Shown here piece by piece: positions 44,571-52,585 of a DNA stretch of 64,000 bases. A program made the translations under genes and the position numbers. The notes beneath the pieces were generated by a model, which was given only the letters and a program-made list of their open reading frames with translations, was not told the origin of the DNA and ran no database searches. Numbering within the stretch: position 1 is the stretch's first letter; each line of letters opens with the position of its first letter. The DNA lies in contig NZ_RJVJ01000001.1 in the NCBI RefSeq assembly GCF_003751605.1, forward strand, positions 5,704,001-5,768,000, given 5' to 3'. The stretch is from Kitasatospora cineracea (lineage in GTDB: Bacteria > Actinomycetota > Actinomycetes > Streptomycetales > Streptomycetaceae).

Positions 44571-44787
44571 CACCGTGCAGCGGGCCGCCGTACGGCCGAG
44601 GCGGTTCAGCTCGCGCCAGATCCTGCGGGCACCGTGGATCCGGAAGTTGTCCTCGTACGTCGTCGTGATCAGACCCTTCAGTTCCGCATCGCGGACCGAA
44701 CGGGCGGACTCGGCACGGTTGTTGAAGGCGCAATCGGTGGAGAGCACGACGGCGCAGCTCAGGCGGGTAGGAGGAGGGACGTGCCAC
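44571..44787 (-). mobile_element. IS3-family insertion sequence remnant
   Basis: At 44740-44787 a fragment starting GTG GCA with an upstream GGAGGG reads ARPSSYPPELRRRAL, the N-terminus of an IS3-type OrfA. At 44571-44693, in another frame, RDAELKGLITTTYEDNFRIH then GARRIWRELNRLGRTAARCTV matches the start of IS3 OrfB (xYGARxVWRxLNRxGxxVARCTV). The rest of OrfA and the whole DDE core are missing. No terminal inverted repeats were identified. Confidence 0.6.
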
Positions 44788-44885
44788 GACTCGAATCCCT
44801 CCACGAAATCGAGTCCCCACCGAACCCGGGGCGGTTCAGCACCTCAGCCGGTCGGCGGCGCCGGGCCGGGCGGTCGAAGCGGGGG

Positions 44886-45266
44886 TCAGTTCGTGTGGCG
44901 GGCGCGCCGGCGGGCGGTGCGGCGACTCATGGCGCGACGCTCCTCCTCGCCCGTGGCGCCCCAGACTCCCGTCTCCTGCTTGTTCTCCAGCGCCCACTGC
45001 AGGCACTGCTGGGTGACGGGGCAGCTGCGGCAGACGGCCTTGGCGCGTTCGGTCTGACGCAGGGCGGCACCGGAGTTGCCGACGGGGAAGAACAGTTCCG
45101 GGTCTTCTCGCGTGCACGCGGCGCGCTGGCGCCAGTCCGAGCCCCGGTCGGGGGCCGCGGGTCGCGCCGGGGCTTCGGCGGCCGGGGGCCTGGGCGTTGC
45201 CGGCTTGGTGCGGCCAGGGACGCCGGAGGAGGTCGTGGGCTTGGCGGTGCTGCGGTCGGCGGCCAT
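44886..45266 (-). CDS. WhiB-family iron-sulphur regulator
   Basis: 126 residues. Four cysteines in the WhiB pattern, Cys51, Cys79, Cys82 and Cys88 (RAACTRED ... AVCRSCPVTQQCLQW), should hold a [4Fe-4S] cluster. The turn motif is GVWGATGEEERRAMSRR, followed by a basic DNA-binding tail RRTARRRARHTN. A ~40-residue Pro/Ala-rich N-terminal extension precedes the domain. WhiB-like proteins act with the principal sigma factor and respond to redox or nitric oxide. Its place beside stress genes fits that role. It is not obviously WhiB, WhiD or WblA. Confidence 0.92.
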   Translation of the reverse strand: MAADRSTAKPTTSSGVPGRTKPATPRPPAAEAPARPAAPDRGSDWRQRAACTREDPELFFPVGNSGAALRQTERAKAVCRSCPVTQQCLQWALENKQETGVWGATGEEERRAMSRRTARRRARHTN

Positions 45267-45309
45267 GAGTCATCCTCCGTCTGATCGAGCCGGGCGTCCC
45301 GGGTGGATT

Positions 45310-45367
45310 CCCGTGACGGGTGACTTCTTCTCCCTCCCGGAGTGAAAATGCGCATCGTCTGCATTTT
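45310..45367. promoter_or_regulatory. Inverted repeats upstream of the WhiB-like gene
   Basis: CCCGT-G-ACGGG (45310-45320) and AAAATGC (45345-45351) / GCATTTT (45361-45367) lie in the spacer between the leftward WhiB-like gene and the rightward GlsB-like gene. The A/T-rich repeat stands out in this GC-rich DNA and may be a regulator site. Confidence 0.4.
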
Positions 45368-45523
45368 TCTCTTTCCGGTGGATCGTGCGGGCCGCCGCAA
45401 CGGCTGCTTCCCGGGACCGGCCTTGGTCCTGGAGGAGAGCCGGAGAAGTCCGATGTTTAGATTTTCCATATTGGCGCAGACGGATGCCGTCAACGACAAC
45501 GCTCATAGAAGCAGGAGAAGCAG

Positions 45524-45796
45524 ATGGGCATCCTCGCCTGGATCCTGATCGGTCTGATCGCCGGAGCCATCGCCAAGGCCCTGATGCCGGGCAAGGACCC
45601 GGGCGGCATCATCATCACGATGCTCATCGGCATCGCGGGCGGCCTGCTCGGAGGCTGGCTCGGCAAGGTCATCTTCGGTGTCGACTCCATCGACGGTTTC
45701 TTCGACCTCTCCACCTGGATCGCGGCCATCGTCGGCTCGCTCATCCTGCTGGTGGTCTACCGCCTCGTCACCGGGAACCGGCACAGCCGCACCTGA
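45524..45796 (+). CDS. GlsB/YeaQ/YmgE-family stress membrane protein
   Basis: 90 residues. Three membrane helices: LAWILIGLIAGAIAKALM, GGIIITMLIGIAGGLLGGWLG, and STWIAAIVGSLILLVVYRLV. The glycine-rich pattern with PGKDPGG is diagnostic for the transglycosylase-associated family (PF04226). Members are induced by general stress in many bacteria; the function is unclear. GCAGGAGAAGCAG is a good ribosome site. The upstream A/T-rich block (GTTTAGATTTTCCATATTGG) probably contains its promoter. Confidence 0.92.
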   Translation: MGILAWILIGLIAGAIAKALMPGKDPGGIIITMLIGIAGGLLGGWLGKVIFGVDSIDGFFDLSTWIAAIVGSLILLVVYRLVTGNRHSRT

Positions 45797-46026
45797 ACGA
45801 TCCGCGCACCCGTGAGGCCGACCCCCGACACCGGGGGTCGGCCTCACGCCGTGTCCCCGGCGAAGTGCGCCGGTCGCGGTCGAGTTCGGCCGGGCTGGCC
45901 GCAAAGACGGAACACCTGCGGAAATCCTCCCATTCTGTGTGGTGCCCGGCGGCATGGCCCCGCGATACCGGGGCAGGCGGCCTCCCGTACGGAGAACGAG
46001 GCACACCGAGAACGAGGAGGCAGCGC

Positions 46027-46377
46027 ATGACTGAGGCGATGTGGGGTTACGAGGGTGCCGAGGGCTACGCTGCGGGTTCGGACCTGACGGGGTACCGGGT
46101 CGAGGCGACGGACGGGCACATCGGCAAGGTCGACAAGCACACCGTCGACGTCGGCGCGGGCTACATCGTGGTCGACACCGGCCCGTGGATCTTCGGCCGC
46201 GAGGTGCTGCTGCCGGCCGGCACCATCACCCGGGTCGACGACGCGGAGAAGACGGTGTGGGTCGGCCGCACCCGGGACGAGGTGAAGAACTCCCCGGAGT
46301 ACGACAAGGACAGGCACGGCGACGACCCGGCCTACCGCAACCAGGTCGGCGGCTACTACGGCGGCACCGCCGTCTGA
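46027..46377 (+). CDS. PRC-barrel domain protein, copy 2
   Basis: 116 residues from ATG 46027 with GAGGAGG six bases upstream. Its sequence tracks copy 1 (34269-34616) along its length: YEGAEGYAAGSDLTGYRVEA, GHIGKVDKHTVDVGAGYIVV, DTGPWIFGREVLLPAGTI, then VKNSPEYDKDRHGDDPAYRN and GGYYGGTAV. The C-terminal Gly/Tyr motif is also kept. PRC-barrels of this type are thought to be stress-induced structural or RNA-associated proteins, but the role is not established. It lies between GlsB and the sigma factor cassette. Confidence 0.85.
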   Translation: MTEAMWGYEGAEGYAAGSDLTGYRVEATDGHIGKVDKHTVDVGAGYIVVDTGPWIFGREVLLPAGTITRVDDAEKTVWVGRTRDEVKNSPEYDKDRHGDDPAYRNQVGGYYGGTAV

Positions 46378-46634
46378 CCCGCTGAACCCAGGCCGTCCGG
46401 GGCCCCGCGTCCGACGACGCGGGGCCCCGGACGTTGCCCGCCCGCACCCGTCACCCGACCGCCCCGATGACCTCCGGGGCGGATTCCCGCTCCGCGGCCG
46501 TACGGCTTGCTACTGCACCGCGGCGGGAGCTGGGGCTGGACCGTGCTGCTCGGCCCGTGGGGCCGCGAGGACCGGGTCGGGCACGACGCCTCCCTTCGCG
46601 CCAAGGCCACACAAATCCTTCACACAATCCGAAG

Positions 46635-46659
46635 GCATGCGCACGGCGCGAGGGGGTAG
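46635..46659 (+). promoter_or_regulatory. Candidate SigB-type promoter of the sigma factor operon
   Basis: GCAT (46635-46638), 15 bases, GGGTAG (46654-46659), fits GNNT-N14-16-GGGTAC/T apart from the last base. It lies 39 bases before the sigma gene, which suggests autoregulation of the operon, as in Streptomyces sigB. Confidence 0.5.
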
Positions 46660-46697
46660 ACAGGCGCCGACCGTGACGCTGTGGGAAGGAACCGATC

Positions 46698-47588
46698 GTG
46701 ACGAGGGACCAGCTCCTGATGGCAGCGCCCAACCCGGTGAACGACCGCGCGCACACCGCACCGCCGCGCAGCCCTCGGGAGGTCGCACCGGAGCTGGCGG
46801 AGCTCGGCGATCTGACGGGGATCGCGCCGACCGACGCCCGGGACCTGACCCAGGTGCTGCTGGTGCGCCTGGCCGGTCTGGAGGAGGGCACCCGGGAGTA
46901 CTCCTACGTGCGGGCCTCCCTGGTGGAGCTCAACCTCTCCCTGGTCCGCTTCGCCCTTCGGCGCTTCGGCTCGCACCGGGAGAGCACCGAGGACCTGATG
47001 CAGGTCGGCGCGGTCGGACTGATCAAGGCCATCGACCGCTTCGAGACCGAGCGCGGCCTGGAGTTCACCACCTTCGCCATCCCCACCATCCTCGGGGAAC
47101 TGCGCCGGCACTTCCGCGACACCACCTGGGCCGTCCACGTACCCCGACGCCTCCAGGAGCTGCGCCTGACCCTCGCCAGGGCCCAGGACGCCCTGTCGCA
47201 GACCCTCGACCGGGCGCCGACGGTGGCCGAACTGTCCGAGCACCTGGGAATGCCGCAGGAAGAGGTCATCGAGGGCCTCCAGGCCGCGAACGCGTACAAC
47301 ACCGACTCCCTCGACCTGCCGGCCGGGCCGGACGGCGACGGCCCGGGCGCACTCGCCGCCAAGATCGGCAGCACCGACGAGCGCCTGGGCATGGTCGAGG
47401 ACCTGGTCTCGCTCCAGCCCCTGATCGCCGCCCTGCCGGAGCGCGACCGCCTGATCCTGTCGATGCGCTTCACCGAGGACCTGACGCAGTCCCAGATCGG
47501 CGAACGCCTGGGCCTGTCCCAGATGCACGTCTCCCGCCTCCTCTCCCGCGCCCTCGCGAAGCTGCGCCAGGGCCTCGAGGCGGCGTGA
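46698..47588 (+). CDS. SigB/SigF-family (group 3) RNA polymerase sigma factor
   Basis: 296 residues from GTG 46698 (GGAAGGA upstream). Region 2: LVELNLSLVRFALRRFGSHR, EDLMQVGAVGLIKAIDRFE, GLEFTTFAIPTILGELRRHF. Region 3: VHVPRRLQELRLTLARAQDAL, PTVAELSEHLGMPQEEVIEG. Region 4: LPERDRLILSMRFTEDLTQS, IGERLGLSQMHVSRLLSRAL. The LQVG-like core and LSQMHVSRL are typical of the SigB/F/G subfamily that governs stress and differentiation in Streptomyces. The downstream STAS and HATPase genes supply its control by partner switching. Confidence 0.93.
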   Translation: MTRDQLLMAAPNPVNDRAHTAPPRSPREVAPELAELGDLTGIAPTDARDLTQVLLVRLAGLEEGTREYSYVRASLVELNLSLVRFALRRFGSHRESTEDLMQVGAVGLIKAIDRFETERGLEFTTFAIPTILGELRRHFRDTTWAVHVPRRLQELRLTLARAQDALSQTLDRAPTVAELSEHLGMPQEEVIEGLQAANAYNTDSLDLPAGPDGDGPGALAAKIGSTDERLGMVEDLVSLQPLIAALPERDRLILSMRFTEDLTQSQIGERLGLSQMHVSRLLSRALAKLRQGLEAA

Positions 47589-47670
47589 GGCAGGCCGGCC
47601 CATGAAGAAGGACGATCAGCAACCGACGCCCGCCCGCCGGACGCCGCCCGCGCGGCGAGAGGGTACGAGA

Positions 47671-48066
47671 ATGCAGTCGCACGACCACGCCACGTCCGCC
47701 CAGGTGGGCGCCTTCGTGCTCGAGGACAGCGCCGGCATCGACACGCGGTCCGGCGGTGACGGCGTCGTCGTCTGCCGGATCACCGGAGACCTGGACATCG
47801 AATCGCTGGCACCCGTCAAGAAGGCCCTCACCGAGGTGCTCCGCGGCAACCGGCTCGTCATCGTCGACCTGGCCCAGGTGGCGTTCTGCGACTCCTCGGG
47901 CCTGAACATGCTGCTCACGGCCCGCGCGGACGCCCTCGCCACCGGCGCCGTGCTGCGGCTGGCGGCAATCTCGCCACCCGTGGAACGGCTGCTGGAGATC
48001 ACCGGAGCCGCAGCCGCTTTCGACGTCCGCCCCACCGTCCAAGCCGCGATTGCCGAGCTGACATGA
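47671..48066 (+). CDS. STAS-domain anti-sigma factor antagonist
   Basis: 131 residues from ATG 47671; an ATG at 47602 is an alternative. The STAS fold is shown by GVVVCRITGDLDIESLAPVK, RLVIVDLAQVAFCDSSGLNML, and VLRLAAISPPVERLLEITGA. DSSG (residues 74-77) has the serine pair in which one serine is phosphorylated by an RsbW/SpoIIAB-type kinase. When unphosphorylated, the antagonist binds the kinase and frees the sigma factor. The stop overlaps the next gene by four bases (ATGA), tying its translation to the kinase. Confidence 0.93.
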   Translation: MQSHDHATSAQVGAFVLEDSAGIDTRSGGDGVVVCRITGDLDIESLAPVKKALTEVLRGNRLVIVDLAQVAFCDSSGLNMLLTARADALATGAVLRLAAISPPVERLLEITGAAAAFDVRPTVQAAIAELT

Positions 48067-48623
48067 CCGTGACTCCTGTGTCCCACCGCGCCCGTGCGCA
48101 GCGCACGGCCCAGGCGAATCAACCGCACTGCAGCGGGCAGGCGAAGCAGCAAGGACCGCCGACTCGAAGGGCCGACCGAATGAGCACTGTCTGGCAGGCC
48201 CTCGACGACAGCCCGCTTGTCACCGTGCTGACGCTGCCGCCCGGCGGCCAGCGGCGGCGCCTGGTCATGGACAAGCAGCGCAAGCCGGTCGCCCGCGCGC
48301 GGGAGTTCACGCGCGGCGCCCTGGCCGACTGGTCGTGGCCCGGCGCCGACGACATCGTCCTGCTGGTCGCCGAACTCGTCGCCAACGCCGTACTGCACGC
48401 CGGCGGTCCCCAGGACCTCACCCTCCACGCCACCGACACCCGCCTGCGCGTCGAGGTCGCCGACGCCTCCCGGACCGCACCCGCACCGCGCGAACCGCAC
48501 CAGCCCAGCACACCCGGCGGCCACGGCCTCCACATCGTGCGTACCGTCTCCGACCGGTGGGGCACCACACCCCACCCCTTCGGTAAGACCGTCTGGGCCG
48601 AGATCGACGCCCCCCACTCCTGA
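48063..48623 (+). CDS. RsbW-like anti-sigma factor / serine kinase
   Basis: 186 residues; the literal start ATG 48063 overlaps the STAS stop, and an internal ATG (48180, MSTVWQALDD) may be the domain start. The HATPase_c_2 fold is shown by LLVAELVANAVLHAGG (N-box Asn), LRVEVADASRTAP (G1-like DxS), PGGHGLHIVRTVSDRWG (G2) and GKTVWAEI. In this family the protein binds and blocks the sigma factor and phosphorylates the STAS partner with ATP. Directly downstream of both, it completes a cassette of sigma, antagonist and anti-sigma. Confidence 0.92.
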   Translation: MTVTPVSHRARAQRTAQANQPHCSGQAKQQGPPTRRADRMSTVWQALDDSPLVTVLTLPPGGQRRRLVMDKQRKPVARAREFTRGALADWSWPGADDIVLLVAELVANAVLHAGGPQDLTLHATDTRLRVEVADASRTAPAPREPHQPSTPGGHGLHIVRTVSDRWGTTPHPFGKTVWAEIDAPHS

Positions 48624-49108
48624 CCCGCCACCCCGGCGGGCCCCATGGCGGGCTCCTCTCCTCGGTCATGGCCCATCGCTTCGGCCTCGGCTGCTCACCC
48701 GGGGCCGCCCCCGCCGGGTTCGGATCCGAGATCTCCCTCCACCAGCGCGCTGATCGCCATCCAGGAGCCCGAGGCGGGCGTAGCCGGTGGACGAGCGCCG
48801 CGCCCACAGCCACCGCGGCGGCGTCTTCGACCCGATCGTTGCCGACGTCGAAGAGGCCGTCACCGACGCGCCACCCAGGCCGCCCCGAACCAGGCCCCTG
48901 CACCCGCCCGCCGCGCTCGGTCTCAGCCTGTGGCCGCCCTCTCCCAGAACTGTCCCGGCGCGCAGACGCAGTGCATTGCTCACGGGTCCCGTGTGCATTT
49001 ATCTCTTGGATCTCCGCGCGGAAATCTGCTCTGGCTTCCGTATTTTCTTGGACATTATTTTGCTGCTCAGAGTCGTTTCCGCAGGCGTCTGGCCTCGTTG
49101 CTCATCGC
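48624..49108. other. 485-base gap ending in an AT-rich block
   Basis: No supported gene. About 48985-49080 is far more A/T-rich than its surroundings (TGCATTTATCTCTTGGATC, GTATTTTCTTGGACATTATT), so it is a likely promoter region for the 49109 gene or foreign DNA. On the left, one plus frame reads RAHSHRGGVFDPIVADVEEA but has no clear gene ends. Confidence 0.4.
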
Positions 49109-49390
49109 ATGAATACGCTGATGAGGGTGGAGCGGGTCCGGTGCGGTCTGTGCGGGGACGGCACCGTGTGCGCCTTGGCCGGGGATCCGGTCCAGGAGCT
49201 GCTCGCTGCCGGGCGGGGCCATGTCTTGCGGGAGCATCCGGGGCAGGCCCCCGACGACGTCCTGGTGGTCCAGGCCGACGCAGTGCGGCTGCCGTACCCG
49301 ATGCCTGTCAGCGGTGGGCGTGACTGGCTGGCCGCACGCAACTGCGAGTGCCTGCCCGGCATCCCTGCCGTCGGACCGGGAGCCTTTTGA
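49109..49390 (+). CDS. Small cysteine-containing hypothetical protein
   Basis: 93 residues from ATG 49109 (MNTLMRVERVRCGLCGDGTV). A CxxC pair (RCGLCGDG) near the N-terminus and CEC near the C-terminus (RNCECLPGIP) suggest metal binding or a disulphide. The centre is an alpha/beta stretch (VQELLAAGRGHVLREHPGQ, DDVLVVQADAVRLPYP). No family recognised. It follows an A/T-rich block and is convergent with the IS5 remnant. Some of its unusual features could mean it is part of imported DNA. Confidence 0.5.
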   Translation: MNTLMRVERVRCGLCGDGTVCALAGDPVQELLAAGRGHVLREHPGQAPDDVLVVQADAVRLPYPMPVSGGRDWLAARNCECLPGIPAVGPGAF

Positions 49391-49393
49391 GCG

Positions 49394-49792
49394 GTGTAGC
49401 TCAAGGGGCAGGACGGCTTTGGCTCCTGACGTCAGCCAGTTCGGGCTGCAGCGTGCGTGCCGGAAGATCCGCCAGCGCTTCACGGTGGCCACGCCGCGTT
49501 CGAGGGGGCAGCGGAGCCGGGCGCGGGCTCGGTTCAGCGACCGCTGTCCCGCCGTGAGTTCTCCGCGGGGCGGGCGCCTCGTGGGGACGGCGAACGTTCC
49601 GGCCGCGCCGGTGTACGCCACGTCGGCCCGGGCGAGGGTGTCGTGCTTGCGCAGGCAGACCAGCGCGACCAGGGCCCGTCGGGAGGGCTTGAGTTTGCAG
49701 CGGCGGTCACCCTCGTGGGTGCCGATGAGCACGGTGACCCACTCGACGGGCGGGTGAGGAAGGTCCAGTGCGGCAGGCAGGAAGGTGACCAA
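49394..49792 (-). mobile_element. IS5-type transposase remnant with internal deletion
   Basis: One open frame, running leftward from GTG 49792, fuses two ends of a known Streptomyces IS5-like transposase. The N-terminal part (LDLPHPPVEWVTVLIGTHEG, DRRCKLKPSRRALVALVCLR, KHDTLA) is joined at about residue 55 to a C-terminal part (VAYTGAAGTFAVPTRRPPRG, LNRARARLRCPLERGVATVK, RWRIFRHARCSPNWLTS). The ~125 middle residues, with the helix-turn-helix and most of the DDE core, are missing. No terminal repeats were found. Confidence 0.65.
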
Positions 49793-50027
49793 CGAGGCTT
49801 CCTGACCGGTTGCTTGAGACTTCGGACATCTCGCTCAACCGCCCGGGAGCCTCGTTCGTTCCCGACGGCGGCCAGTTCCCCACCGTCCGGCGGGCCGCCG
49901 CCGACGGAGCCCGCCGCCCCGCCTGCACCCGCCTGTACCCGCTGCGCCGCGAAGTCCACCGACGAGCGGCGGGTCGGGCCGACGGGTTGGTGATCGGCCC
50001 GTGGATCCGGGCGGTCGGGGTAGAGTC

Positions 50028-50044
50028 TGTCAACTGTGTTGACA
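50028..50044. promoter_or_regulatory. TGTCAA-N5-TTGACA inverted repeat
   Basis: A 6-bp inverted repeat, TGTCAA (50028-50033) and TTGACA (50039-50044), lies 28 bases before the phosphatase start, with GGGGTAG just upstream. It may be an operator. Confidence 0.35.
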
Positions 50045-50071
50045 TCGTCGTGACCCGGCGGTGCGCCCGCT

Positions 50072-51871
50072 GTGAGATTGGTGCGAGGACTCGTGGACCG
50101 CTTCGCCCGTTTGGCCGCCAGCGTGCTGGCCGCACCCGAGGCGGTCGTCGCGGTGCTGGTCGGCCCGGCGGACACCGAGGTGCTCGAGTGCTGGCCGCCG
50201 GAGCGTTCACCGGCAGGGCCCTGGCACGCGGTGCTGCGTCGGCACGTGGCACGCACCGGTGAGCTGTTGACGGTGGACGACCTCACCCGATGGGCGGCCG
50301 ACGGCCACGAGGCCGCGCTGGACGGCGCCGAAGGGGCCTTCGCCGCCGCCCCCCTGTACGGCGCGCGGGGCGAGTGCCTGGGAGTCATGGCCGTCCACGA
50401 CCCCCGCCCGCGGGCCTGGAGCGGGCACAACCGCCAGGACCTGGAGGACCTGGCCGGCGTGTGCGCGGCTGAGCTGCGGCTTCGGGTGAGCACGCGGCGC
50501 GCCAACGAGGCGCACCACGGCGCGCAGGAGGCCCGCGAAGAGGCGCAGGCGCTCACCGGAGCGGCCAGGGCGAGCGAGCGGAGGCTGCGGGTCCAACTGG
50601 AGCGCTCCGAACTGCTGCTGCGGGCGGCCGAACTGCTCGGCAACACCTTGGGCCTGGACCAGGTGCGCACCACGGTGAGCGACCTGGTCAGCGGGGACCT
50701 GAAACCGGCCTACGTGGGGCTGGTCCTGCGCGGGGACGACGACAAGCTGCGGCGCGCCGTCGACACCGCCAGCGGACCGGTGCCCCTGGAGGAACAGGTC
50801 CCGCTGTACGCCCTGACCGACGGGTGGCCCACCGCACAGGCCGCGCAGGAGAACCGCGTGGTCAGCGTCCCCGACCGCCAGACACTCGTCGACCACTACG
50901 ACCCGCACACCGTGGTCGTCTTCGACCAGATGGGCCTGCACTCGGCCGTGTGCGTGCCCCTGCCCGGCACCCGCCGCCCCACCCTGGGCGCGCTGGTCGC
51001 CGCCTGGGACGAACCGCACGAGACCGACATCCACGAACGCGCCGTCCTGACGGTGATCGCCGGATACACCGCCCTGGCGGTCGAACGGGCCCTGCACCTG
51101 GACGAGCGCACCAGCGTCGCACGCCAACTCCAGCGGGCCATGCTCACCGACTTCCCCCACACGCCGGGACTCGAACTCGCCGCCCTCTACCGGTCCGCCG
51201 CCCACCACGACATGGTCGGCGGGGACTGGTACGACGCCTACCCCGTCCTTCCGCACCGGATCGCGGCCGACGGGCGCAGGCCGCTGGCCGTCACCGTGGG
51301 CGACATCACCGGACACGACACGCACGCCACCACCCTGATGGGCCAGGCCCGCAGCATGCTGCGGCAGGCCGACGTGGACCGCGGGGGAAGCCCCGCGGAC
51401 GCCCTCGCCTCCTTCGAACGTGCCAACGACCAGCTGCACACCCGCATCAGCGGCACCCTCGTCCACGCCCACCTGCACCCCCGCCCCCACGGTGCGTGGC
51501 TGCTGCGCTGGACCAACGCCGGCCACCCCTCCCCGCTGCTCGCCCACCCGAACCGCGACACCGAACGCCTCACCGAGCACGGCCTGCTGCTCCACCCCGG
51601 CCTGGCCCTGCCCGAAGGCCGTCCCGTCCACGAACGCCTGCTGGAGCCGGGCTCCGTCCTGCTCCTCTACACCGACGGCCTGGTCGAACACCGCGGCCGC
51701 GACCTGGAACAGGGCATCGACCGCGCCGCCGATCTCCTGGCCCGGGCCGTCGCCGACCACACCCCGCTGCCGCAGGCCCTCGACCTGCTGGCCGACACCC
51801 TGGCCGGCCCCGACCACGGTGACGACGTCGTCCTGCTCGCCCTGCGCGTCACGGACCAAGGCGTAGGGTAG
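50072..51871 (+). CDS. GAF-domain SpoIIE-type PP2C phosphatase
   Basis: 599 residues from GTG 50072 (GTG 50081 is also possible). Order: a GAF-like domain (about 5-145), a short coiled-coil (ANEAHHGAQEAREEAQALTG to ERRLRVQLERSELLL), a second GAF domain (about 190-335), and a SpoIIE/RsbU phosphatase domain (about 345-590). Metal-binding motifs: GGDWYDA (near 383), VGDITGHD (near 409), TDGLVEHRGRDLEQGI and HGDDVVLLAL (near 583). Such enzymes dephosphorylate STAS antagonists and so switch on the sigma factor. Located 1.4 kb from the sigma-STAS-RsbW cassette, it is a good candidate for its activating phosphatase, sensing a small ligand or redox state by GAF. Confidence 0.9.
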   Translation: MRLVRGLVDRFARLAASVLAAPEAVVAVLVGPADTEVLECWPPERSPAGPWHAVLRRHVARTGELLTVDDLTRWAADGHEAALDGAEGAFAAAPLYGARGECLGVMAVHDPRPRAWSGHNRQDLEDLAGVCAAELRLRVSTRRANEAHHGAQEAREEAQALTGAARASERRLRVQLERSELLLRAAELLGNTLGLDQVRTTVSDLVSGDLKPAYVGLVLRGDDDKLRRAVDTASGPVPLEEQVPLYALTDGWPTAQAAQENRVVSVPDRQTLVDHYDPHTVVVFDQMGLHSAVCVPLPGTRRPTLGALVAAWDEPHETDIHERAVLTVIAGYTALAVERALHLDERTSVARQLQRAMLTDFPHTPGLELAALYRSAAHHDMVGGDWYDAYPVLPHRIAADGRRPLAVTVGDITGHDTHATTLMGQARSMLRQADVDRGGSPADALASFERANDQLHTRISGTLVHAHLHPRPHGAWLLRWTNAGHPSPLLAHPNRDTERLTEHGLLLHPGLALPEGRPVHERLLEPGSVLLLYTDGLVEHRGRDLEQGIDRAADLLARAVADHTPLPQALDLLADTLAGPDHGDDVVLLALRVTDQGVG

Positions 51872-51926
51872 ACGGGCCTGCGCGGGCGCGGCCCCCCTTC
51901 GCCCCTGGCACAACGGAAGGCCGCCC

Positions 51927-52184
51927 GTGTCCGACCCGACCCCCTGGAGCGCGGCCGTCGACCGCACCGCCCAACACCTCACCGACCTGTGCGACCAGCT
52001 CAAGGACGCCCCCGTCCACGACCGTCTGCACTCGCTGGCCACCCTCAACGCCGCCTTCGCCGACCTCCACCACTGCGCGCAGCGCGAAGCCGTCGCCGCC
52101 GCCCGCTCCGAGGGCTGGACCCTGCGCCGCATCGCCGCGGTGCTGAGCTGCTCCCACGAACACATCCGCCTCCTGGCCCCCTGA
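51927..52184 (+). CDS. Small helix-turn-helix protein
   Basis: 85 residues from GTG 51927 with GGAAGG upstream. Mostly helical: TAQHLTDLCDQLKDAPVHDR, LATLNAAFADLHHCAQREAV. It ends with a probable helix-turn-helix, AARSEGWTLRRIAAVLSCSH, EHIRLLAP. No wing or ligand domain follows, so it may act as a small DNA-binding cofactor. It starts 55 bases after the phosphatase stop in the same direction and may be co-transcribed. Confidence 0.65.
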   Translation: MSDPTPWSAAVDRTAQHLTDLCDQLKDAPVHDRLHSLATLNAAFADLHHCAQREAVAAARSEGWTLRRIAAVLSCSHEHIRLLAP

Positions 52185-52393
52185 CCCCGCCCACCAGGAA
52201 CCGGCGCCCTCACCCTGCTGCGCTCGGCACTCGAGCAGAGCCTCGCCACCCGCACCGCAGCCCGACGGTTCCAACCCGTGCGGGTGTGAACCGGCGGCGG
52301 ATGCGGCAGGGCAGGATTCCTCGGATGCGGTTGCGGCCGCGGGGAGTGATCCTGAAACCCACTGCTGACGAACCGGCTTTGAGGAGTGTTGAC

Positions 52394-52585
52394 ATGTCGG
52401 TCATGGACAAGCTGAAGCAAATGCTCAAGGGCCATGAGGACCAGGCCTCGCGGGGAATCGACAAGGCGGGGGACTTCGCTGACGAGAAGACCCAGAGCAA
52501 GTACAGCGGCCAGGTGGACACGGCTCAGGACAAGCTCAAGGAACAGCTGGGCAACGAGGGAACGCACGACAACCCGCCGCAGTAG
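52394..52585 (+). CDS. MT0933-like (antitoxin-annotated) small stress protein
   Basis: 63 residues from ATG 52394 with GAGGA upstream. The sequence (MSVMDKLKQMLKGHEDQASR, IDKAGDFADEKTQSKYSGQV, DTAQDKLKEQLGNEG) matches the PF14013 MT0933/Rv0909 family, named an antitoxin in databases. In most actinomycetes, as here, no toxin gene is adjacent, and the CsbD-like charged helices suggest a stress protein instead. It mirrors the CsbD gene in the 34-35 kb cluster. Confidence 0.85.
   Translation: MSVMDKLKQMLKGHEDQASRGIDKAGDFADEKTQSKYSGQVDTAQDKLKEQLGNEGTHDNPPQ

Noticed and set aside
42954..44804. The 600-codon upstream extension of the 42561 hypothetical gene
   Set aside because: It runs antisense to the YihY gene and through IS3 and TPR remnants; low complexity in between. 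A GTG with a strong ribosome site at 42953 is better.
52394..52585. A toxin-antitoxin pair at the MT0933-like gene
   Set aside because: No toxin-like ORF is adjacent on either strand; the family is often solitary.
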